In this document: piece by piece, positions 40,597-54,204 of the stretch
Layout: the number at the start of each line of letters is the position of its first letter
How positions within the stretch are numbered: position 1 is the first letter of the stretch
Assembly: GCF_947507565.1 (NCBI RefSeq)
Contig: NC_089188.1
Coordinates: forward strand, 2,108,001 to 2,172,000
Source: Oscarella lobularis
Lineage: Eukaryota; Porifera; Homoscleromorpha; Homosclerophorida; Oscarellidae
Reading direction: 5' to 3'
Length of the DNA stretch: 64,000 bases
Translations under genes and position numbers: made by a program
Notes under the pieces: model-generated
The model's database searches: none
The model's input: only the letters and a program-made list of their open reading frames with translations
Told to the model about the DNA's origin: nothing

Positions 40597-41939
40597 TTAG
40601 CTATTTCGTTCTAAAAAGGCGGCTATCTCATCCACGGCGTTAGCAGCGGCGTCGACTCCCACATAAGGACCAACGTAATTGAAAAACGAGTGCGGTGCTT
40701 CGTAGCTTTTCTCCTCCACGTGACCCCCGGCTTTTCGAATCCGTTTCGCAAGCAATTCCGCTTCGGACTGGAGAACATCCAAGGACGAAGTAATAACCAA
40801 CGTCGGTGAAAATCCGTGCATTGATTTGGCTGCGAGGGGCAAAAGAGATGGGTCCAATAAGGCAGATTCGAATTCTGATGGGGGAGCGTCAAGTGAATGC
40901 CGAGCCAATTGGTCTTCGCTCAAACCCAACTCCCAACGTCTATTAAGCAGTTCTTCGGCTGTATTTCGCGACAAGACGCGCCCATTTGCGAGCGGCTCAA
41001 GCAAACGCAAATCTCCGGCGACGTACAATGACGCTGCCATGGTGACCATCTGTTTGGTGATTAATACCGTTCGATCGTTGGAGTAAGAAGAAAATCCAAA
41101 ATAGACGCACTGGAGAATGGGAAAGACGAGAATTTGAGCGCGCAGCGGACGAAGTCGTTCGGCGCGACGTCGCAGGGCGACGGAAAGGACGAGCCCGCCG
41201 CCGGAACTGTCGCCCAACGTGGAAATTCGATTGGGATCAATACCCAATTCGTCCGCCTGTTGAACGACGGCTTCGGTGACGTCGAAACAATCGTCGACGG
41301 CCGCCGGAAAAATGTGCTCGGGCGAGAGACGATAGCTAGGATAAAGAGACGACTATCATAGATGAGAGCATTCCAAAGGGTTACAACGATTAATCTTGGA
41401 CAATTACGGTATTAGCTGCTAGCCTCGCTCTTTATACGACTCACTTTACGAATACGACGACGGCTTTCGCTTTGACGGCGACCTGCGCCGCGACGGCGCC
41501 GTGCGAATAAATGGATCCGAGATACCAGCCTCCGCCGTGGAGATAAACCACGCCGCGGGGGCGGTGGTCGGCGTCACGGTTGCTCGCCGGCGGTCGAAAG
41601 ATCGTCACCGAAACGCCGCCGAGCGTTCGATTCTCGGGTCGCCCGTGGGGTAGGATGAGTCGGATAGGGGGCGAGGAGGCGAAGAAGCGACAGAGATGGG
41701 GAAGGCTGATGAGACCGATGTTGTCCAGAGCCAGTTTCCAGAACGTCTAAGGGAAAGGCGCTCGTTTTCGCGAGCGCGGGGTCGGCGACTTTCTTTTTTT
41801 TTACCGGAACTGTTACGATCTCCGAGATGTAGAAAATGAACCTTTCCCGTAGTGGCATTGATTGTGGATAGCGCGGAAATGTCGTGTAGACGTAGACGAG
41901 CCAAAGAAGGAAGACAATAGAGAGCACGTAGCAAAACAT
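40597..41939 (-). CDS. Arylacetamide deacetylase / neutral cholesterol ester hydrolase-like esterase
   Basis: Hormone-sensitive-lipase-type serine esterase, probably anchored in the ER membrane facing the lumen. ATG at 41939 opens a signal-anchor helix (MFCYVLSIVFLLWLVYVYTT). Exon 2 carries the oxyanion-hole motif YLHGGGWYLGS. Exon 3 carries the nucleophile elbow LGDSSGGGLVLSVAL, the acidic residue of the triad (SSLDVLQSEAELLAKR) and the catalytic His (YEAPHSFFNYVGPY); the stop TAA is at 40597-40599. The triad is therefore complete. Three exons and about 400 residues match AADAC/NCEH1. Exon 2 must be read in the frame giving FWKLALDNIGLISLPHLCRF, otherwise the HGG motif is lost. Which of AADAC, AADACL or NCEH1 is closest is not resolved. 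Confidence 0.9.
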
Positions 41940-42067
41940 ATCGTCGGCGCACTGTACTTCGTCCGGTCATGTGAGCGATGAGGATACGTGACGAAATGCG
42001 ATCAGTATACTACGCTATGTGCGACAAAACAAAAAATGTGCTCACAGTATTTTTTCTGCATTTTGCT

Positions 42068-44823
<2,756 letters not shown>

Positions 44824-46424
44824 ATGAAAATGATGTATCCGACGGGTCGCGTGCGTGCGCACGCCTTCGATCGTCGACGCGACTGCGCGATAGGCGTTCT
44901 CCTGCATCGACGCCCAAAAGGAGCGATGGCCCTGCCGACGACTCGCGGCGGCGCCGGCACGGCGTCGACGGGTCGCCAAGACTCCGTCGTACACGTTCGC
45001 GCCGACTCGGACTCCTATCTCGAAGCGCTTTTCAACCATCTCGTAGATCCGGCCAAAGCGCCCAATCTGAGACAACGGAACTTACCCCCCTTACGTCAAC
45101 GCAATCTCCCCGAGTCTTTTTTCTCGCAGGCGCCCGGGAGCGGCGCCGGCGCCGTCGTCAACAACCATCACAGTCGCGACAACTCCGCCGATTCGGGCTA
45201 CACGACGACGACAGCGAACGGAACCCAAGCGCTACGTGGTAAGGCGACAAAAATATACACGGAGGAGACACCCGTTTCCGGTGGCCATCTTTTTTTCTCC
45301 TAACAATCGCTTTGCCTTGTCTTAGCGTCGACGAACGGCGGAGTCATGCACGCGCGTTCCCACTCCATGCCCGGTTCGCTCCCGCAGACCATTCATCGTC
45401 GCACGGCGTCGAACGAAGCGCTACGTCCTCTCGCGCCACCTCCGCCTTCGTCGACGTCCGCCGCTATCGGGGCGGCGACGACGGCGAATAATCGCTCGCT
45501 CTTTCTTCCCGGACATCAAATCGTCGACGTCGACGACGCGCTCGGCGAACTGCCGTCTAATTGGTCGATGGCGCGCACGGACTCGGGTCAAAAGTACTTC
45601 ATAAAGTAAGTAAAAACGATCGCCGTGGGGGGGGGGGGGGGGGGGAGAGACGAGAGACCCCCCGCGCGCGCGTGCGCGACCACGAAAAAAAAACGCGCGC
45701 TTTCCCTCCCTCTAGCCATACAACCAAAGCGACGACGTGGCAGGATCCGCGTAATCGAGGCATTCTTCCGCCTTCTTCTTCGGCGGCTGCCGCTGCCGCC
45801 GCGGCGGCGGCGATGGCGGCCGCTTCCGCCACTTCAGTGCCACCGCCGCCACCGCCGCACGGACCGATGCAGAATTCGCCCGCTCTCACTTCCGGTCAGA
45901 CGCCTTTGCCTGATGGGTGGGAACAAGCGATCACCGGCGACGGATTAACCTATTTTATCAATCATCACGATCAGTCAACCACGTGGACTGACCCGCGTAC
46001 GCTTATTCCCGGAAGCGGTGGCGGCGGACCGGCGATGGGGGGCGCCGTCTCAGCCAATCAACGCGCCGGTCTGCGATTGATGCCCAATGGAGGCAGCGCG
46101 CATCAAACGGCATCGCCCATGTATTCACAAATTCAGTCTCGTCAGCAATTTCAGCAACGAATCAAAATCCAGCGTCTCCAGCAGGAGCGCGCTATGATGA
46201 AACTGCAGCGCGAGCGCGAGATGCTCATGAAGCAGCACCACGAGTTGCTTCAGTATGAAATGAGATTGAAGTCGTATCTCACGGAAGATGGTCCAGGAGT
46301 TCACGCGCGTGATCCGCTCATGTCTTCAGCCTATCATAGCAGAGAGAGCTCGGCGGATTACAGCATGGGCAGGTCGACGCCAAATGCAAGTGGTTATCTT
46401 GGAGGCGGTCGTCAAGGCGGCGGC

Positions 46425-46460
<36 letters not shown>

Positions 46461-46811
46461 AGTCACGAGACCCCGGGACTTTTAGATTCGTCGTTTGAAG
46501 AGCTGGGAATCACTGATCCGGAGAGCGTCGATCCGAATGGACATGCAACGAGTTTGAGTCCAGCTTTGGCTGCCTCCGCGTCTCAAGGTCAGATGATGCA
46601 GTATAATATGAATATGGCCTCGATGCAGATGCCCGGCGGAATGCTACACGATTTGCTCGATTCCATGGATGGGACGAACGTCGACCCGGGATCTGATATG
46701 GGACAAGCGATGGAAACGGAAGAGACGCTGAGTCCCGAATTGCTTTCTGACGTCCAGTCCCTGTTGTCAACGGCAACCGATGCAAGTCTCCTTCAGCCAG
46801 AGGGTTTTTAG
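44824..46811 (+). CDS. YAP1: YAP/Yorkie transcriptional co-activator
   Basis: Hippo-pathway effector that binds TEAD factors. Three exons: 44824-45238, 45326-45605, 45716-46811. The TEAD-binding region reads VHVRADSDSYLEALFNHLVD then NLRQRNLPPLRQRNLPESFF, against a single LRKLPDSFF-type motif in human. Four HxRxxS LATS-type sites are visible (HSRDNS, HARSHS, HRRTAS, HSRESS); HARSHSMPGSL corresponds to the human Ser127 14-3-3 site. WW1 is LPSNWSMARTDSGQKYF joined across intron 2 to INHTTKATTWQDPR; WW2 is LPDGWEQAITGDGLTYFI, then NHHDQSTTWTDPR. A coiled coil (QRIKIQRLQQERAMMKLQRE) and a Gly run follow. The C-terminus LLQPEGF has no PDZ-binding motif. An in-frame ATG at 44926 (MALPTTRGG) is an alternative start. 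Confidence 0.95.
45627..45645. repeat. G19 homopolymer in YAP intron 2
   Basis: Nineteen consecutive G starting about 20 bases after the splice donor. On RNA this could form a G-quadruplex near the 5' splice site. Confidence 0.9.
46418..46461. repeat. GGC repeat encoding a polyglycine run in YAP
   Basis: In-frame GGC repeat coding for about 15 Gly between the coiled coil and the C-terminal activation region; likely length-variable. Confidence 0.85.
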
Positions 46812-47075
46812 ACGGTTTTTCTCTATAGCAGGGTCTGTCATTTTAGAGTAGCTTATGTACTAGATACGTGCACACGTGCGCACGCATACGTTTCTACGCA
46901 ATCTTTTAACTTTTAGGAGGAAAAAAACGCACTGCAGCATTCCACGTTAGCGTGCCATTTGATTTCATTGATTTTTAGATAAGTAATTATGTTTTTGCTT
47001 TGTACACTTAGTTAATTTCAGGACATATAAGCAGTGTGTTGCGTACTCCCATCAAATCGCGCATTTTCCCCCCCG
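46812..47075. other. Convergent YAP / ECT2 3' spacer
   Basis: 264 bp holding both 3' ends. No gene seen; no clear canonical AATAAA for YAP was found. Confidence 0.4.
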
Positions 47076-50000
47076 TCATACCAGCGTTACGGATGATCGG
47101 CCCAGTGAACGGCCAACGACTTTGAGACCAAATTTTCGTTTTTTAACCGGAGTCCCTTTATCAGCCGCGTCCTTAACAGGAAAGGAAATCGGATAAATAA
47201 CTCTTTGATCGCACATACACGCGCGTGTATATAATATATACCTCTGCTTGGGAAAATACTGGACTGCCAACGGATTTCATGCTGGCTCTGATAGACCTTT
47301 TCGATGTTTTGCTCAAGTGCTGCGACAGGGCTCTTCGAACTCTTTTCGCCTTATGTTTCGCTCCTCTAGGGGATGCTACTACTACTGGCTGGCGAAAATA
47401 CGTGAAAAATACCTGAAAGCTCTGTGTAGCGTCTTGTGTCGGCTCGAGCTTCCAGTTCCTTTTTCCGCGTGGCTAGTCGTTCGCTTACCGAGCATATCGA
47501 GCAGCTGCAAACCGTCGACGCACTTGATACAGCCATCCTACGAAAATAAACAGATATCTGGTGGTTTGTAGTTCTGAGAAAATCGCCGTTTTACCGGAGA
47601 GGTGAAGCCGCCGCCGGCGCCGCCTGTCAATATTATTTGTTGTTGGAATTGCTGAAGAAGCTGTGACTTGGTGAGAGGAGACGGCTGGGAGAGACGAAAG
47701 ACGAGAACCCTCTCGTTGAGCTCGGCCGCAGATCGCGTCACCAGACCAAACAGATCGGAAAAGTCTAAGGAGGTAAAGACGTCATAATGACTCATTGGAC
47801 CTTCGCTTGAAACTAAAACCACCGAACACACACCTCACTCTAATAAAAACATCTGTTCGGAACTAAGATACGTCTTAGGGATGAAGGGGCCCCCTACTTT
47901 CATATGGTACATGTACCTACCGTCAGTGTCCTTGATATCGAGCAAAGCCTTGATGTAGGGCAATTGTATGAAGTCTAGATGTTTGTACTCTTTGACGGCA
48001 CTTGCTCGTATGGGACTGGGAATCCAACTGGCGCGTCTTTTGGCAATCTGGTGGGCTATGCGTGAATTTTTTGTTGTATAAGGGATGAGCGTTTCGTACC
48101 TCGCAACTGTCGGACAGCAAGAACAGAGTAACAAACTCTCCCTTGCTTCCTAAATTCTCTCCCACTTCGAATGCGTCGATTTTCATGACGAAACTTCGCT
48201 GGGCTGAAAGAACGTCGGCCTTGTGCGCACCACAGAAAAAATAAAATAAATTAATTAAAAATTCCTTCTTGTCGCACCGGGCATCCTTCAATTTCCGCCA
48301 TCATTTCAAACAACTGCATTTGATTTTCGGTCTTGCGTTTATCCTCGTTGATGTGACTGGTGAATTTTTCGAATAGGATTTAAAATAATTAATCATTAAA
48401 TCATTACCTGACGACTGTCTTCACTTTGGCTATTGCCTCCTCCAAAGTAGCTCTCTGCTTCATACTTTCAGGCGTATGTTTCAGCAATTCTAGCCAACCC
48501 CACTAGACTCTAGACAAATTCAAATTTCTCTATGTACACTACCCTGCAATAGAAGTATGATTCTCGGTATCCTTTGGACGGGAACGATGAGCAATTCGGC
48601 CAATGTCTGACGGCCGCATTGAGGCTTGCTATAATTCCACTACAATTCATTTTCAAGAATTTTGTTCGCTTGTTCTCTTTCAGGTGTCTTACCTTGAGAA
48701 AGGCCAAAAATCTTGGATACTGCTTCTCGCAATCTCGTATTCGTTTCTTAGTCATCTCGAAAAAATTGACGAATTTGGGATAAACTTTCGAGAAATTGTC
48801 GCTCTACCAAAAAGACATGAAAAAATCGATTATTTTCCATACGCAATACTCACGTGTTCCAAAACGACGGTGCCCAAGTCCGTGTCAGCCGACCACAATT
48901 CCATAGCACAGGAAAGCGACTCCATAAAGGCAGCGTGAACTTTCAAAATGTCAGGGATACTAGAAAAGATCGCCTTCACGTCTTCGAGTGGCAATATGGG
49001 TCCGCCTCGTTGCGACGAACTTTCCAGTGGCTCCTTGAACACCTAAAGAAAGAAATAAGACCTGATCAAGGATACATTATTATTATTATTATTATTACCG
49101 TTAATATGACGTCAAGGATAGTGACGTAATTTCGCTCAGTCTGCAACAGTTCACTGGCAATTTGTCGACGAGCCATCTCGTGTTTTTCCGTGTCTGATGT
49201 TTTCTCAGTCGACGACGTGTTATCGACACCGGGAACGGTGCTCACAACCCTCAAGTGATCCTTACTTCTCGCTGCCAACAAAACTCAAAATTCCCCTCCC
49301 CAAATATATCATTTTCTCCCTCACCGCCCGGAAGTGAAGTGAGAGAAACAATCGACGCTTCGAGAAGCGAGCCCAATACGTCCGCAGTGGAATTCATCGC
49401 CGAATTCTCCGCGTCTTCATCGTCGAACGAAGCGCCGCAGATCGAGCGCCTCTTGCGCTGAAATCGCGCCGCCTCCAGCCCGCCCAGATTGCCCAGAACG
49501 CTACGTATGTCCCTCGCCGTTCGACGCGATCTGCTGCGCGTACAGGGGCTACTCGAATCCTAAGCCACGCGCGTCAAAAAAAGAACTAAACTGAATTAGG
49601 AAAAATCACGCCTTATTCAGTCGATAAAATGACTCATCAGCGCAGGCTGCCATAGCAACGCTTTCCCAGAACCACTGCAGATAATATATAATGTATAACC
49701 TATTAGGGGTTCCCATGTGTGTATTATTACATCTTGTTTGACTACGGCGACTTGACTGGGATGACGTAAGCCGGCGGCGGCGGCGTCTTCCTCGCTCATT
49801 ACGACGATATGCGTGCATGCCGAGTCTTTGGGATCGACGACTTGACCTCCTGTAAAAAAATAGAGACTTCGATTTTTTAATTTTCCGCGTGACTGAGACG
49901 GGGTGTGACCGTTGGAACGTGTTATCTCTTCCATGTGCTGTTTTTCCTCGAGCGGGAAGCCGACGAAGCCGAGATGGCAGTTGCAAAAAGGCGACTGCTT

Positions 50001-51082
50001 CCAAGCGTTCTGAAATCGCAAAGAGCTAATAATCAAATAAAAGAAATACAGCCATGGAACTCGCCATCGACTCTTCAGTAGCGCGAAAATCCCTACGAGT
50101 ATGTATGTGTATAAAGTATTGCCAAATTCGATTTTCATATTATTGTACCGGTTTTTTCTGTGCTCCCAGCACTTGTGCAGCCATTCAGCGCTCATGATCG
50201 GCAGTCCAAGCGCCACAGCAGCCTTAATTAAAATTAATTATTAGAATACCAATCTTTCATTTTATTTACCCGGTATTTATCCCCTGAGACTGTCTTCGAT
50301 ATCAAGTGAGTCACCTTGGTGCCAAAGTCCTTCTTCACACTTCCACCCATGAAGTGTACAAGATGACACAAGCGGGTCTATGTATATACATAGAAAATGA
50401 TTTTTTTTTGGAGCCTTTTGCTTATAACCAGTTCGTCCCTTGACTTGAATCCTGTAAAGCAGACGTCAAGGCCTTCCATGGCGTTGCAATAGACAGGACG
50501 AGAACTACGTGGCAATCTCTGGAAAAAATTATTCAAAGCCACGTGACTAATTATTCAATACTCAGATATTTACCTTGTCAGATTTTGCAGCATCGATGAC
50601 GCATGACGGTCCAAGTATCCTAAACGATATTTATTTATTGCATTACACATTCGGCCGTTAATTTTAGACCTTTGTTTTGACGAAAAAAGGGAAGAAAATA
50701 CGGCTCCGTCGAATGGATCGCATACGTATACGAAATTCGACTCTTCGTCGTCATTTTCATCAAAAACTCGCATAGGAATGCCAAGAAGCTGATCGAAATA
50801 ATAAACAGGTTCGTTTTTTCGAAAGGGGCCCCCCTCTTTCGTACTCGAATTGCATCCAATAACTCTACGTTTTCCTCCGCTTCGTTGCCGACCAGACAGA
50901 AAGCACCTAGAATTGTGGCGTTAGGCAATCGATGTCGTTATTCTGTAGGAAAACGTACCGATTGCGGCTAGTTCCTTTGCTTTTCGCTGCTTCTCTTTGT
51001 CGAAAACAACGGGAACTCGTTGGACAACTAGTTTCGGATTAGGATAGTCGATTTCCATCGCGTTTTCGTCCGAGGACGTCAT
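47076..51082 (-). CDS. ECT2: ECT2, RhoGEF of cytokinesis
   Basis: Guanine-nucleotide exchange factor that activates RhoA at the division plane. ATG at 51082 (MTSSDENAMEIDYPNPK), TGA at 47076-47078. N-terminal triple BRCT: module 0 (AFCLVGNEAEENVELLDAIR), module 1 (GLDVCFTGF, GGSVKKDFGTKVTHLI, MSAEWLHKCWEHR) and module 2 (HLGFVGFPLEEKQHMEEI, THIVVMSEED, VKQDWFWESV). A basic linker (CTRSRSRRTARDIRSVLG) follows, then a DH domain (RRQIASELLQTERNYVTILD, FSSIPDILKVHAAFMESL, FEMTKKRIRDCEKQYPRF) and a PH domain (VLSAQRSFVMKIDAFEVGE, GEFVTLFLLSDSCEIAKRR, IQLPYIKALLDIKDTD). The C-terminal tail is basic (KHKAKRVRRALSQHLSKTSK), as in ECT2, where it binds membrane lipids. It shares a 93-bp divergent promoter with COG6. 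Confidence 0.93.
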
Positions 51083-51175
51083 TTTGAACTCTTCGACGAA
51101 AGTGCGCAAGCGCAGCTGTAATCACCAATCACGCGACGTCTCGTGTGCGCAGAACCGCGTAGAACCGAGACCGCG
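51083..51175. promoter_or_regulatory. 93-bp divergent promoter of ECT2 and COG6
   Basis: Only 93 bases separate the two start codons, so both promoters and 5' UTRs must lie here or overlap the opposite gene. It contains ATCACCAATCACGCGACGTC, i.e. a CCAAT box close to an ACGTC element. Confidence 0.6.
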
Positions 51176-54060
51176 ATGACGGACGAAGCAAATCCGCTTT
51201 CGCGAAAATTAGCCAAAGTCCTAAGCACGAGACTAGATGGAGACAAGGCGAGTCAAAAAACAAAACCTGCAGTTGCACTCACCCAAGCTCCTATCTCTCT
51301 TCCTCCAAGGATATGATGGAAGCACTCAAAGGCCTATCGCTCTTCTTCACGGAAAACACGCTCAAAAGTCGACGAAGCCTTCGCAGCGACATCGAACGTC
51401 GATCGTTGACAATAAACGAGGAATTCGCTCGCGAATTCGGCCAAATCAAGGAGGTGGGATCGCGCCTCCGTCACATCGCACGCGAAACCTCGACCCGTGT
51501 GCCGTAGGGTCTCGTCGCAATCGAAGCCGAAGTGAAGCAAATGAGCGAAGTTTGCGAAGACATGAAAACGAGACTGCGAGTGAGAAAAAGCGTCGTTTCT
51601 GACGTCATCAGACGTAGAATGTGGGCGTAGGCGGCGAAGGAACACACGGCGGATTTGATGAGACAAACGACGGATATACAATTGGAAAGGTCGAAGAAAT
51701 AATTGATGATCGAGAAATTCCTAATTAAAGTTTGCTTCAGTCAAAATCTTGAATTGCGTTCGGACGTTGCATCCGCTTACCTGAGTCACTTCCAGCTCGA
51801 ACAGGATGAACTCGAAGCGCTGAAAACGGCCTTATCTGCCGATATAACGATGGTACACTATAGGAAAGTTGCACAGTGTCTCTAAGGTACCTTGGATTTT
51901 TAGAATTTCTTTAAAGCTCTTGAGAAAGTAAAATCCATTCATTCCAAATGTCATATTCTTCTTCGAAACAACCAGCAACGCACAGGGTACTGACTGAGTG
52001 AAAACAACCTCCCATTTATAGATATTTTTATACCCAGTCTCGAGATAATGGAAGCAATGGCACTCCACGAAGAATCGGCTTACGAACGGCTCTACAGATG
52101 GACTCAGCGTTAGAATCGAAGCATTTAACAGGAGAAAATCGAGTACCCCATGCATTCTAGAACAATGTCGTGGACTGACAACGGACGTTCCCGAAGTATC
52201 ACCCGCATTTAGTCACGCACTCAAAGCCCTAAACGATAGAACAGTTCTATATAAGTAATTTAGTAAGAGAGAAAAAAGTCGTCTTGCCTTTATGCATTGT
52301 ATCTAAGATATTCGCTGGACGAGATGGCTTCAGCGAGAAGAGCTGCAGTGGTTCGTATGTTCATAGACGCGCTAACACGAGGGGGAGGTGAGAACGAGGC
52401 TATCTAGAATAAAATTCGAACAAGGAATGCGATTTTCTAAAGGTTCTAGTGGTACCTCGCGTCCCATTGAACTTCACTCCCACGATCCACTTCGGTATTC
52501 TTATAAATATCCGGCGTCTAAGTATTAATACGTTGCGTTTTATCTGAGGTACGTTGGAGATATGCTCGCGTGGATTCACCAAGCTTTCGTGTCGGAGAAA
52601 GAACTCTTAATGACTCTTCTTTCCAATCGTAAGGATCACCAAGGTAGGGTTCTCTTGTATCTTTTTTCCCTCGTACATATTCTGATAATTAAAAAGAAGA
52701 GAGCCCTGTTCCGTCAATGCTGTCTTACGTGTCAGAAGGAATGAGTAGGCCGCTAAAGGCAAGCCTTTAAAAAAAGCCCCTTTTCTCCCCCTTTTTGAAT
52801 AGTTTAATCTAAAGGTGAGAGTGGAGCAAATTCTTGCGTCGGAACACGGCGCTCCTGTCCTCTACAAAATAGCCAACCTTCTTCAGTTCTACGAGCAAAC
52901 CATAGGGTAGAGAATTCCAATGCAGTTTTACGAGAATAAAATCACCTAGGAGATCATTTCAGACTAGTGGGCATGAGTAAAATTCTGGCGGAATTACACG
53001 GACTCACAATGAAGATGTTCTTCAGTAGCTTGAACCACTACGCGACCGAATTAACCGATAAGGTAATGAGGGATTTCTAGAAGGAACTTTCCTCTTATCC
53101 GTATACACTAGATTGAGTTGCCTTCAGCTGACCTGAACCCGTGTACCGCAGTAAACAAAACCATGACGCTATTGACAGACATATTGCAGTCGCATGACGT
53201 ATCAGTGACGCCTATGGACGAGAAGCAAGCCCAATTGCAAAAAGTGATATACACAAAAAATGTAGAGAAAAGCTCACCTTGTTTTTATTTATTAGGTGTT
53301 GTCTAGTGCACTAGATCCTCTGATTCAAGCGTGTTCTTTGTCTGCGTCTGGACTGGCCGCCGCTGACATGGCTGTTTATATGATAAATTGTATTTATTTG
53401 ATACAGAACACGCTTGCTCTGTACGAGTCTGCCGATCACCAGCTAGAAATGCTCAAAGCGCAGGTTCACATATCAGCACTGCAAAGAAACGAAATCTAGT
53501 TAATAATCGTAATATAGACGGATGCTCACATGGATACAGTTATTCACGAGCAAGCTTCGTACATGCTGGGCAAATGTGGACTGGCGAGAGCTCACTTGGC
53601 TATCGAGGAGCAGCAGAAAACAAAAGTGAGTAAACACGCGTACCAGAAATTGTGGTAGAGGACTTGGATTTTCTCTCAGGAGCCTTTGTCAAGTATGCCA
53701 GGTATGGATGCCGAGTCTCTTCGGGCAACTATGGTACGAAGAACCAAGTTTTCTCCAGGCCTTTGAATCGGATTTTCTGCAGGTCCAGTTTGATTCGTAC
53801 CTCTCTGTTCCGGATTCTCTTATCCTGCCACAGTGCCATTGCCTCTCCAGTGCAAGACTCAGGTTCTACCTCAAAGTTTCAACTAAGACTCCACGATTTT
53901 TTCTACTAGAGAGGCGTCGTACAAGGAGGCAGCTAATATGCTCTGTAACGCTTACGAGGCCATCCACAAAGCCGTGACGGAGCCGGCAAACGGCTATTCG
54001 GATCCAGGCGGCTATTGTTTACTTCGGACGCCGGACCAAGTCGCTCAACTCCTAGGGTAA
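51176..54060 (+). CDS. COG6: Conserved oligomeric Golgi complex subunit 6
   Basis: Lobe B subunit of the COG tethering complex for retrograde traffic in the Golgi. ATG at 51176, TAA at 54058-54060. It follows human COG6 along its length: [216 protein letters not shown] and a C-terminus [15 protein letters not shown]. Intron 1 (51248-51309) is GC-AG with donor AAG|GCGAGT, needed to join GDK to DMMEAL. About 15 short introns break the gene, so single open frames look fragmentary. Confidence 0.94.
51248..51309 (+). other. GC-AG intron, first intron of COG6
   Basis: Donor AAG|GCGAGT and acceptor CTCCAAG. No GT donor near the boundary gives the conserved junction [11 protein letters not shown]. 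Confidence 0.75.
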
Positions 54061-54089
54061 AAAAAAGAGAACTGAAGCGCTGTAAGAAT

Positions 54090-54095
54090 TTTATT
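54090..54095 (-). promoter_or_regulatory. Polyadenylation signal AATAAA, probably for RPB1
   Basis: AATAAA on the minus strand, 110 bases after the RPB1 stop and only 30 bases beyond the COG6 stop. Confidence 0.5.
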
Positions 54096-54139
54096 CTACC
54101 TCAAACCTGATAACCAAGAACAGTTCAACGATTTCTAAA

Positions 54140-54145
54140 AATAAA
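54140..54145 (+). promoter_or_regulatory. Polyadenylation signal AATAAA, probably for COG6
   Basis: AATAAA on the plus strand, about 80 bases after the COG6 stop. It lies past the minus-strand signal of RPB1, so the two 3' UTRs overlap. Confidence 0.5.
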
Positions 54146-54204
54146 AATCACCAACATGCGCAAACAAAACAAAACGAACTAGATTAGCACAAACGCAACA
54201 AATC

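Noticed and set aside
50020-50160. Longer ECT2 intron as a snoRNA host
   Set aside because: It has CTGA but no C box or stem, and no H/ACA layout.
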